Assembly: GCF_963675165.1 (NCBI RefSeq)
Contig: NC_087391.1
Location: forward strand, 4,576,646 to 4,640,645
Direction: 5' to 3'
DNA: 64,000 nucleotides
Source of the DNA: Halichondria panicea
Taxonomy: Eukaryota > Porifera > Demospongiae > Suberitida > Halichondriidae
Each line of letters starts with the position of its first letter. Within the stretch, counting starts at the first letter, position 1. Below the pieces are notes generated by a model. It was not told where the DNA came from. It saw only the letters and a list, made by a program, of their open reading frames with translations, and ran no database searches. Of this stretch, positions 48,437-59,301 are shown one piece after another. Both the position numbers and the translations under genes were made by a program.

Positions 48437-51400
48437 TCAGTGACAGTGGACGGAGGGGGCTTGAGGAGGTGGCTCTGTTGAGGGTGGTGTTGCAGTCTGG
48501 GTTGATGAGGTCGTTGCTTGGAGACGAGCAGCTGTGAGAGGGGAGACAAATGACTCAATGAACGAGAAAGGGGGTCAATATAATGAACGGGCAAGGGAGT
48601 CAATGAACGGGCAAGGGGGTCAATGAATGGGCAAAGGAGTCAATAAGCGGTAGTCTACAAATGAGTCAATGAACGGGCATGATGGTGAAATACAAGGGGG
48701 ATCAATGAGTGCATGGCACGGGGGGTAGAGCACAATATACCTTACAGAGTACAGGAGGGGGGGGGGGGTACAGCACAAATACCTTACACAGTACAGGAGG
48801 GGGGGGGGGGGTACAGCACAAATACCTTACACAGTACAGGAGGGGGGGGGGGGGGGGGGGGGGTACAGCACAAAGATATGTGAATACTGCAAAAGCATGT
48901 AGGCATAATGATAAAGTTCAAGGGGTGGATGGCATGATGGTAAAGTAGAATTTGTGCACGTAACGAATTCTCCATAGGCCACATTGTATCAGTAACTTAG
49001 TAGCAGCAAGTGTCCTACCTACCACCCAGAGGCCCTAAAGACAGAGTATTACAGAAGAACACCAAGCCACTCACTGTCTCTTTCTTTCCGTCTTGCCCTT
49101 CTCTTCTTACGCTCGAGGTAGGCGACCTCTGACCTCAGCTCCATCCATCTAGACTGCAGCTCACGGATTTTGTGCTGAATGAGCACTGTTCTTTCCCCTC
49201 TGTTCATCTCAGGAAGTTGGGCTGTGGAGGGAGGGAGTCAATATTAATAATAGAGAAGTAGAGTTACTAGCAATAGTATATGTAGCTTACACATAATAAA
49301 AAAAAACAACACAATTATAGAACTCACAGAAATCAATCTTGAAGTTAAGCTCCGCCCTCCTAGCCATCTTCCTCGCCTCGTAGTCCTCTTCACTCTCAGC
49401 GTACTTTCGCTTGCCCACCGGGGACTTCCTCTTGCCACGCTCATTTATCTCCATAGGGGGCGTCATCTCCTTGTCACTCGAAGGCTTGTTGTCAGGTGAC
49501 TTCCTGTCCGCGTACAAACTGTCTTCAGTCTCGTAGCCGTTACTACTGTCACTGTTTGGGGGTAGCGAGGGAGCGGTAGTCTGGGGGGGTTCTTGTGTCG
49601 AGGGGGCGTTGCCTGAGGGGTTTCTTAATGAGTCAACACTCGAGTTTGTGGTTGGTGTGCCATGTGTGGAGAGTGTGGCTTGTGAGGCTTGTGTAGCTAG
49701 TACTGATAATCCATCCACAGAGAGATCAGACTCCACTCTTTCAAGCGGTCGTGGTACAACTCTGGCAGTATCGGGAACTTTCTCGGCAATGACGAGGGCG
49801 TTGGCTGCAGCTGCCACGGCGGCCAGTCCCCCCAGGCCACGAGGCACAACCTCCTCCCCACTCTCACTCCCTCCACTGCTCAGACTTCCGTGTCCGCTAG
49901 ACGATGAAGTGGACCGACTTCCGTGTTCGATGGAGGATGAAGTAGATCCCCTGGGGCTGTCCCAACTCTCCTCTCGTTTCACTTGTATCCCCTCGTCCAG
50001 GTCGGGAGCGGGTTCGCTGCTGGGGGTCGCAGGAGTTGGCTCCACCCATGAAGTACGGGAGGCAGGGTTTATTGATGGCTCGGCTGGTTTAGGGGGAGAT
50101 GGGATGGGCTGCTCTATGGGGGGTGAGAGATGGGGGGTCTTGGGTGGGGAGACGTCCAAAGAGATCGCTTCAATCAATTCTGGGGATGGAGGACTACAGA
50201 TGTTTGCTTCACTCAGTGATCGATTTCGTTTTTTGCCTCTCGGCTTTTTCACCGCAATATTACCGTTAGCAGCAACAGGTTTTGGTAGCTGAGGGGTCTT
50301 TTTCAGGGACTGTTCTTTCGGTTCCTCTTTGAGCCTCAACTTTTGAGGTCCATTGCCGTCATTAGGGGGTATACTTGAGGGGGTGGTTATGGGAATGGAT
50401 GTGGGTGTGGCCGGTGAGGGGGCAGGAGAAGGCGTGGTACTCTCTGTTGTTCGTGGGGTTGATGGTGGCTTTTGTCTCTTATTCTTCTTCTGTGGAATGA
50501 GAAAAGAAAGCCGTATGAGTACAATTCATGAGCTGCATGGCAACCACAACACAGTAGACGTGTGCATAGATTTTAGTGGACAATAGAACTTCCTTGAGAA
50601 GACAAAAGAATTAATTAGAGAGGTACTGCAACAATTAAAGGAGCCCATTCAACACAGTAAGCAAATAAATAAAAGTCCCACAAAAACATTTACAATGTGA
50701 ATACAGAAGCCTAGAGTGTGTAGGCATGACAACCTCTTACAAATCAATTACGAATGTTTTGATTAGCCCTGGCTATTATTACAGTTTGTAAACTTCTAAA
50801 TCAACATGCCTACGCCAGTAATTGCCTACGCCAGTAATTGCCTACGCGCCAGTAATTGCCTACGCCAGTAATTGCCTACGCCAGTAATTGCCTACGCCAG
50901 TAATTGCCTACGCCAGTAATTGCCTACGCGCCAGTAATTGCCTACGCCAGTAATTGCCTACGCCAGTAATTGCCTACGCCAGTAATTGCCTACGCCAGTA
51001 ATTGCCTACGCCAGTAATTGCCTACGCCAGTAATGGTGTAAGGGGCTAAACAATAAGTATTAAAGTTAATGCGATTTCAACACTCACAGACAGACCCTTT
51101 CAAGGATGAAGCAACTACTTCCATTCAGCATACACAGCACAATATAAATGCAAGCACATGTACATACGTACTACAAACAACCCCAACAAGTTGCTGCATG
51201 CAAGTACATGTACATTGCAATATACACAGTATAGTCTAGAGCTAACTACAAATAATGTAGGCCCATCCTAACCCCGGTTATTACATATTTTGTAAGTCAC
51301 AGTGTACAATATGTCTCTACACAACACTATTCAATAGCTAACCTTTGAGAAGAGAGGTCTGCTGGGCTTTGGTTCCCCCGTAACCTTTCCCGCCAGTCGT

Positions 51401-54400
51401 TGTTCCTCTATCCACTCGTTGTAGCGATTGTTCCAGCCGTTGTAGTGCACCAAGTAGGTACGTCCCATGGAGCTCTTGTCAATGCTCTGGATCTTGGCCT
51501 GTCAGTGTGAGTGTGTGGGGAGGGGGATCAGTTTAGTGTTTAGATGTACAATTGTTGTAAAAAAAACCGTCAGCCATTTAGCAATGCTATACCAAGAGTC
51601 ATAATAAAGTATCGAAAGGACGTAGCATTGCCTTACACTTGGAAAGTAACGTGAATTCCTGTCTGAAACGCGTGATCAATTAATGACAATTTGGCAATAC
51701 TGCCATGATGCAAGTAGCGGCTCCAGGCATTCAGATTGGTCATGCAGTTATCAAACAGGAAGTCAGGAAGTCACGTTACTTTCCAAATACATCAGACACA
51801 AGGGGCTATATGCTACATTTGGTACTCTCTCTCTCTCTGGACTCTTGGCTATACACAAACACACACACAAGCACCACATAATAAGTATACTGAACGAGTA
51901 CTACTAAGCACAAAGAGTGTAGATTCACGTGTAAGCAATACTAAACACACCTGATAAGTTTTGAGGGACTTTCCCTTCCCGTACCAGACCAGGACGTTGT
52001 CATTCTCAGCGTACCCCCCAGGACACCTCACGCCCACCCTCCTCTCATCAGGCCGAGCCTCATCACCATTGATGCTGTTCTCAATCTGGGGGCAGTGTGC
52101 GTGTGTAAGTGCACATAATAATACAATATACCTTCATAGCTGGGGTTAGGGTATAGTCAAAGCCCAAAATTCCATCATGCACCAATCCAACACAATATAC
52201 AGTACTGTATTGTATGGCACTCACCATTGATCCTTCCTGATCTGATATCTCTGACTTGACCTCTGTACTACGCGACCTAGTGTCGTCCTCCTTGGAGCCA
52301 GCTTTCACTTCCTTAGTAACAGGTTTGACCTGTTTGACCGGCTTATCGCTTCGATTGACCTTTGGTGACTCCAGCTTTTGCTTGTCCACTCGAGGAAGTG
52401 CCTTTGCCTTCTCCAAAGAAGAGTTAATCATCTTCTCCAAATTTATCCTCGGTTCAATGCGTTCTATTTTCGTATTTCTCGTAATTTTAGGTAAAACTTT
52501 TTCCTCGACTTTTTCACTCTTTGGTGGTTGTTGTTGTTGCTTTTGTTGCTGATCTTCCTCACAGTTGTCAATGGCAACGGCCAAACGTTTACGAGACTGT
52601 TTCGACGCCTCTTTCCCGACTTTAGCACCCTTGCCCTTCTCAAACAGCTCAAAGGCATTGAGGTATCTGCAGGAGTAACATAAGAAGGAGGCTATGAAAT
52701 CTGATACACTTGTACTGAACTAACTACCGTGCTTTGCAGCTCACTGGGGCAAATGGAAGACAGTGTAATCACAGACACTGTGTATACATGCAGCTGTATG
52801 CACTAAGCACGACTGTGGAATCTACCGCAGTGTGTGTTTTTTTGCAATAACAGCTATTGAGAACAAGTACCATAGTTACAGAAACTCTCTAAATGCGACA
52901 TTCAAAAGCCTATAATTATAGCACCATTTATAGGGCCACATACACCCAAACAAATTTGGATATTCGAGGGCCTTAGATGGATTCTGGCGCAATTTCAGCT
53001 GACTAGTCGTCATAATTGTAATGTATTATAGTACAAAATGTCGGTAGGTAGGTAACTCACTTCTTGTAAGCCCTGCTAATGGCATAGGATGCGGTGGTTG
53101 TGGGAGGCATGCCCAGCCTCAGATAAATGGACCTCCATTTCATCTCCTGTGTCACTCGATCCATGCCCCCTATTTCGTTCACCATCTTGTAGAGACGGTG
53201 CAGGTCAAGTTCCTTCTGTCCGACCATAGCGGGTCGAGACAGTGGGGTTCCCTTGGACTCAAGGAAGGAGGTGTAGCGTTGCATGAAGTCCTCTCTGTCC
53301 TCGGGAGTGATGGTATCCTCCTGCTCAGAGGAGGTGCAGTCTCGTGGGCGGAGGGGACTGGGACGCTGGGAGGGGGACTGATGTATGTAAACAGTATAAG
53401 TACATACCACAAACTCTCTACTTGTAAACAAGACGAGTGTATTATATGGAGTGACTCCTGATACAGCTCATAACTCTTTAAAACTGCGTTGGCCGCCATG
53501 TACATGTACAGCGTGGAACTCGGTACTTTTCGAGTTTAACTTATTTGTCAAGAGCATGGGCAATGAGGCTTACTGTACTAGCTTAGAAGCATGTACTATA
53601 AACTATAGTACAATACATATTTCTGTGAGACACTAACAGACTTAACAGTTATATGGGAGCAGCTTACCTCAGTATTCTTGTCAAAGAGGTCCATGTCCCA
53701 GGGCAGCTCTCCAGTGTCCAGGTAGGCAGTGGCCCTCTCAATGGCTGCAACACACACACACAGAGCCATGGCCAATGCAATCATGTACAGTGACAATTAA
53801 AAAATACAAGCACATGGTAGTGAACACATGGAAGCTGTCAATTTTGTGAACTCTCACACTCACACACATGCTAATGCTTCTTGACAGCCATAAGCATACA
53901 AGATATGGCAGGTGTAAATGCATGGTATAGTCATACATAAAAAGGTTAAAGAACACTTTTTGCTTTTGTTAACTCGTATATCACTAGAGGCAGCTGCCAT
54001 TCATTCAAAGACCTGGATTAATTAGTGTGGTGACCACAAATGAAGTTTCATTAACCACAGATGTACGCACATGTACGAAGTATAGTACATGTATTGCGGG
54101 GGCTAACAACTACAATGTTCAGTAGTGGAAGTTACATTCAGTATACGCAAACACAAACAGGAACTACATGACTTGTATATGTACTGCAAAGTATAAAATG
54201 AACATTGCACACATATATATCCACTGAAGAAAAGATACACATGCAGACCCCCACCCACCTGGCTTGCACATGCAGACCCCCACCCACCTGGCTTGCACAT
54301 GCAGACCCCCACCCACCTGGCTTGCACATGTACATTGCTTGAATCTCTCCCTCGAGCATGCTCAGCAGTGGCTCCTTGTCAGGCGAGAAGTCGTGCAGCT

Positions 54401-56095
54401 CATTCTGAGTGGCTGCAAAACTGAGGGGAAAGATACAAATCAGAGTAAGAGTTGTTTTGATGGACATTCACAATGAGTACAGTGAGTACAGTATTCTAGA
54501 TTGGTAATTAAAGCAGGCACAGACTATAAGTCTAGCAAACTTGTCCAGCAACATAAGTATAATTATGGGTCAAGTAATGCACAGTGACCTCTGACCTCTG
54601 TAGAGGAACAATCAAAACAGACACTGTTTAGAGGAAACACTCACAATCGTCCATCCTTGAATGATCTCAGACAGATTGTGTCCGGGGTCATCTCACTCTC
54701 GTCCATGACATAGTGGGCGGGGACTATCACCGCGGGCAACCAGCAGGACCGACGTCGGTCATTCTCCAAGAACACAGCCTAAGGAGAGGGCAGTGAGTGT
54801 GAGTGTAAACAAACCTCAAAATCAAGCATTAATAGTTAGAATAAATACAACATAGCTAGTGTATGACCTCTATGACCTCTCGGGCCAGTACTCCCCCCAC
54901 ACACACACACAATCCCACCCACCACACACCCTCACCTTGCCAACGGGGAACTCTGGCGGGTAGGCACATTTCTTCTTGACGCTAGACTCCTCCTGAGATG
55001 ACCCGGGGCTAAGTCGTCGTCTCTTACGACCAGATTTCTTGACAGGAGCACCAAAGTTCTCGGGGTCAGTTAGCGGTTGGTTGTCGAGGCTCTCACTCAC
55101 GTGGAAGTGACGTGCTCCTTGTAGACACAGCGAGGAACGCTTGAGTGTACGTTCGTCACCATCATCAAACACTGTGTGTGGTGGTGGTGGGGTGTGTGTG
55201 TGTGTGTGTGTTTTGGGGGGTGGGGGTATGTGTGTGTTTATGTGTGTTGGGGGGGGGGGTGGGGTGTGTGTGTGTGGGTATGTGTTTGGGGGGGGGTGGT
55301 GTGTGTGTGTGTGGGTATGTGTTTGGCAATTAATAATGAGTCTCCAGAATCTATAGAGGTTAAGAGTATGACACTACTACTACAACTGCTACACACTGTG
55401 CTAACATTGTTGACTATTACTATACCTGTACAGTAGCTGTTGAATTAGTTGAGACAGTGTTTATACATAATCATGCCAAATGTATGCATAGAATAAACTA
55501 TTTATCAAGCACTCAGTAAGAGACAAGTCAAAGAAGCCAAGTCTAATGGCATAAGGAATGCTATAAATGGTGGTAATCGCAAACGCGCTAATGGATGAGT
55601 AAAGTAGCAAGTGGATGTATTAAATTAAGAGAATACAAACCACCAGCCATTAATCATCAATATGAAGTTTCCTTTTGTGTACACATTGAGTGGCCCTCTT
55701 TGTTATAGCAACAGTAACCCTATCATCAACAACACCTAAGTTTGTAATCTAATCTTGATATTGTGATCTAAACACAGCTGAAGCAGTGCATGTGTATACA
55801 CTGCTAAGATTATTATACACTGTAAGATCAGTATGGTGTATGTTACTTACCAACTGTGTAGGTGCTCTGGTCGGTCAGTTTGTTGATGGTTGCCATTAGA
55901 AACTGGCCGTCAGGTTGCTTGACCTCCACCTGTGAGCCAGCCTGTTGTGTGTGTGTGTGTGTGAATGCCAGTCACAATTAACATTGATATCACACTATCA
56001 AACCAACATACTCATTAAATGAGAGTACAGTAATTAGTCTACCATTGGTATGCCCTAATATATGAATATCAAACTACACACACACACAAACACAT

Positions 56096-56156
<61 letters not shown>

Positions 56157-58928
56157 ACAGCTGGGGGCAAGCAATCCGCAATGAATCAAAGGTCAGAGCT
56201 ACATATCCGTGCTACACACCATTAACATATTGTGGATAAAGTGTCAGCTCCACACTAAGCTGAAACACTCGAGTCCCTATCCCATAATCACAAGCACATG
56301 TGACCATCAGGAAATGCTCACATGATCTGAGGGCTGTAGAGCTGCAACTATAACCAGGTACACGCTTGGCCATAACACACACACACACACACACTCCCCG
56401 CACCCCACACACACACACACACACACTCACACACACTCACCCGCACCCCACATGTAGATACATGGAAGTGAATGTTTGTGGCTTGGCTTCAGCTGACAAA
56501 GATATAATATTATAGTACAGCACAACAAAGCAATAGGGAGGTGTAGTATTGTGAACACACGGGTTGCTAATTGACAAATGCCAAACATTCAAATATCAAT
56601 CTCCCTCACAACAACCAGAAAGAGCCTACATAGTCCACGGAAACAACACAGCTGTCTCAAGGAGTAAAAAAAGTGAAAAACCACTACTAAGAAAGGACAC
56701 CTTTTACGGTACCTTAAATTTTTAAAAGACAATTAAGACCCAAATCACTTCTTTCTATGACAGTCAATCCATAGCAGGACAGCATTTCAATTGTAAGGGA
56801 CAAATTCATTGCCCCAGGGTCTCTAGTACAAGTATTGTTGGTTAATTTGAGGCTCTCAATATTTACAAGAGCAAAGTAGGTCTACAACAACAATATAGTG
56901 GGCTTTGTGTGTGTTTAGGCTAAAGTGGATTACAAGTAAAGTGATTAGTGGGTAGACTAGTGACAACAAGCTGCTCCTGAGACAAAGAAATGCACACACA
57001 CACACCCAACAAGGTGGTTTTAATGCCACCATCTATTCAGGCTTAAGCTAACACATGGACACCTGACCAGTTATTATGCCTCGAGGCGTAGCCACACAAG
57101 GGAATACAGTAAAGCTGTGTGTGTGTCTGTCTATTTTAATTTCATCCAGTAGCCTATTAAAAGTACAAATTCACTTATCAGACAGCTTAGAGTGCATTAA
57201 CTAAGGGCCACCATGAAGGACAAATATCATCAGAAACTAATGACTATGCATTGAATACTAATGAATACTATCCATTACTGACTGTACCTTGAGAGGTCCT
57301 TTGATGACATCATTGTTGACCATGGCTGTCTGGCCCTTGGTATACGACACCTACACAAAGAAAGCGAGTCAAAACAGCATAATTTTACATGAGACCGTAT
57401 ACATTTAAGAATATGATTGGTTTAGTATTGGCAGTTCTAACTACAGCCTCTATTAATAAATAGTAAATACATTAGATCAACCAACAGACGTTTTCTACCA
57501 TGTCTAAAAATTGAATACTAGTACATTATTATTTTGTTTTTAGTGTAACAGTTTGGCTCTATTGCCACACACACACATCATTAGCTGTGGTTAAAAATGT
57601 TAATTAAGCCATTGTCTCCATAACAACCATATAATAGGAATCAGATGATTATAATTATACACTGTACACAACAACGAGATTGGAGCTAGACCTTTTAATG
57701 TTTACACACTTAGGGATGACCAACAAGCAGACAGCAAATCACAAAGGAAACAAGCAGTCGAAAGTGTGCATGCCTGATGTGAGGTAAGAGAGTTAATGCT
57801 GAATTTCCCACACTGGACCCCCTAGAGCTCCCATAACCTTGTGTGTATCACACCCCATCTGTCAGTAAAAATGTACTCAAGCCTTTCAAGTTTTCCTTCC
57901 CAGATGAAAACACATTCATCTTGTAAACAACCCAATAAGGTCACATTGACTCTATCAGTCTACCGTACAGTATGCTCCACCCAATAGACCACCACCTCTG
58001 AGTGTATAGCACCTCTGGGTGTATAGAGAGACCACAGTTACACATGTACCTACCTTACACTTGACCAGTTTCTTTGCAATCTTGATGGTAGCCTCACAGA
58101 AAGCTCCTCTGTACTTGGCACTCACTTCTGTACCAATGCTCAGACAGGGAGGTTCATCAGAGCTGGCCTGTGGTGTGTGTGTGTGTGTGTGTGTGTGTAG
58201 TGTGTAGTGTGGGGGTGCGTGTGAGGGTGTGAGGGGTGTGTGTGTGTAGTGTAAGGCGTTAGAGGGGTGTGTCACTGAGAGGAGGGAGTGGGTGCGTGGG
58301 AGGGGCAGTGAACACAGTAGAACCTACCCTCTTAATGGCCACCCATGAAGAAATGGCCAACTACAATACCAGGTAGCCCTAAAGGAACAGCTCGAGACAA
58401 AACAACCTATACACAAAGGCTGGCTACCCCTGTATAATGACCACAACATGCTATCCAAATGTGTCAGTTACTTAAAGGTTCCACTGTAAAACACACACAC
58501 ACACACAGGAGAGAAACTTTACTAACGCAAATTAATCAAGACAATAAAAGTACAGACAGACACCACATGGATGTACTGTACAAGCAGTGATAACAATAAT
58601 TATACTGTCTAGATACGAACATATAGGTGATGTGTATTTATATACAGCTTGTAACTAAGATCTAGCCCTAGTATAGTAACAGAGTGTAAGCAAATGGGCT
58701 GGTTACTGATGGGCTGATACTGGTCAGGACCAAGTATTATATTAAAAGCTTCACACTCTACCATAGTAAAGAGTAACCATAGATTATAGCCAGCCTATCT
58801 CAGTGATCAGACTATAGTAATAAAGGACTGACCAGTCTAGACTTTAATAAACCTACTGTTCCAGACTTAGAGGGTAGCCAGTAACTTAACTGTAGCCCAA
58901 ACCCTCACACGTTTAATAAGCTTACCAT
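48437..58928 (-). CDS. ARID4: ARID4-like chromatin protein
   Basis: Fifteen coding exons on the minus strand: 58926-58928 (ATG only), 58054-58167, 57288-57350, 55851-55941, 54936-55171, 54645-54778, 54317-54420, 53668-53744, 53061-53377, 52225-52666, 51951-52085, 51343-51498, 49328-50489, 49075-49221, 48437-48531. They give 1091 aa (human ARID4A about 1250). The order is a Tudor/RBB1NT region ([12 protein letters not shown], then [17 protein letters not shown]) at 1-215, ARID DNA-binding domain at about 295-385 ([11 protein letters not shown], then [11 protein letters not shown]), chromo-barrel at about 535-610 ([16 protein letters not shown]), a long Ser/Pro-rich linker and a C-terminal coiled coil ([13 protein letters not shown]). 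This is a SIN3/HDAC-type corepressor subunit. No LxCxE retinoblastoma-binding motif is visible. Exon 9 may start at 53377 or 53365; both keep frame. Confidence 0.92.
48740..48863. repeat. Poly-G minisatellite in ARID4 intron 14
   Basis: Three tandem units of about 45 bp each carry a run of 12 to 20 or more G followed by GTACAGCACAAATACCTTAC-type sequence. On the + strand these could form G-quadruplexes; on the ARID4 transcript they are C-runs. Confidence 0.85.
50808..51034. repeat. 16-bp minisatellite in ARID4 intron 12
   Basis: About 14 tandem units of GCCTACGCCAGTAATT, nearly perfect; two are 18 bp through an extra GC (GCCTACGCGCC). Confidence 0.95.
51655..51850. mobile_element. Worn foldback MITE in ARID4 intron 11
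   Basis: Paired GGAAAGTAACGTGA and TCACGTTACTTTCC arms and a CTCTCTCTCTCT...GACTCTTGG end match the outer foldback at 10850-11967. Confidence 0.6.
54243..54330. repeat. 29-bp minisatellite repeating a splice donor
   Basis: Three tandem 29-bp copies each contain, on the ARID4 sense strand, CCAGGTGGGTGG. The first copy read is the exon 7 donor (exon end 54317); the other two put the same donor at 54288 and 54259. The unit length is not a multiple of three. Confidence 0.85.
55180..55325. repeat. GT/G-run simple repeat in ARID4 intron 4
   Basis: Alternating (TG)n and runs of 6-10 G with the recurring unit GGGTATGTGTTTGGGGGG. It begins right beside the exon 5 acceptor. Confidence 0.8.
56080..56155. 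repeat. (AC)n microsatellite in ARID4 intron 3
   Basis: Near-perfect AC dinucleotides. A second AC-rich stretch lies at 56375-56440. Confidence 0.9.
57071..57125. repeat. Fragment of GCCTCGAGGCGTAGCC repeat in ARID4 intron 3
   Basis: Same end sequence and trailing (GT)n as at 14827, 19911 and 38293, truncated soon after. Confidence 0.7.
58315..58486. mobile_element. 172-bp MITE in ARID4 intron 1
   Basis: The ends CAGTAGAACCTACCCTCTTA and AAGGTTCCACTG are inverted. The family resembles 46547-47050 in its termini and in internal TGGCCA and CTACC motifs. The left flank lacks a clean TA. Confidence 0.55.
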
Positions 58929-59301
58929 AATGGTGTGGAGATCTTGTGAAAAGGGGAGTGTTCACAGACCTATTCTGGGGTGTTTGTCAAGCGATCACAA
59001 TCTCTACTCGTTTCAGTCCCCCTCAGATCTTGTCCGATGAGAGTTTGGCTTGTTCAGGGCCACTAGTACTCGCCTCTAAGCTGTCTAATACCTTGAGTTC
59101 TACAGCTAGCTACATGTACGTACACAAGACGGTAGTGCCGAAGCCACACAAAAACAAAGAGGCAATAATTGGCTGACGTCACCACACGAGGTTTGTTACG
59201 TTAATTGCAACAAAGAAAGAGTAGAAGAAAAAGGCAACAAAGGAATTAACAAAGACTTATTATTAAAGGCAGCAAAGAAAACCGCTAAACAATGACTTGC
59301 A

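Noticed and set aside
49609-50292. 227-codon open frame on + opposite ARID4 exon 13
   Set aside because: It is an antisense shadow of a Ser/Pro-rich coding exon whose frame joins well to both neighbours on the minus strand.
55141-55436. Val/Cys/Gly-rich frames at 55141-55436
   Set aside because: These come from a GT/G simple repeat in an ARID4 intron.
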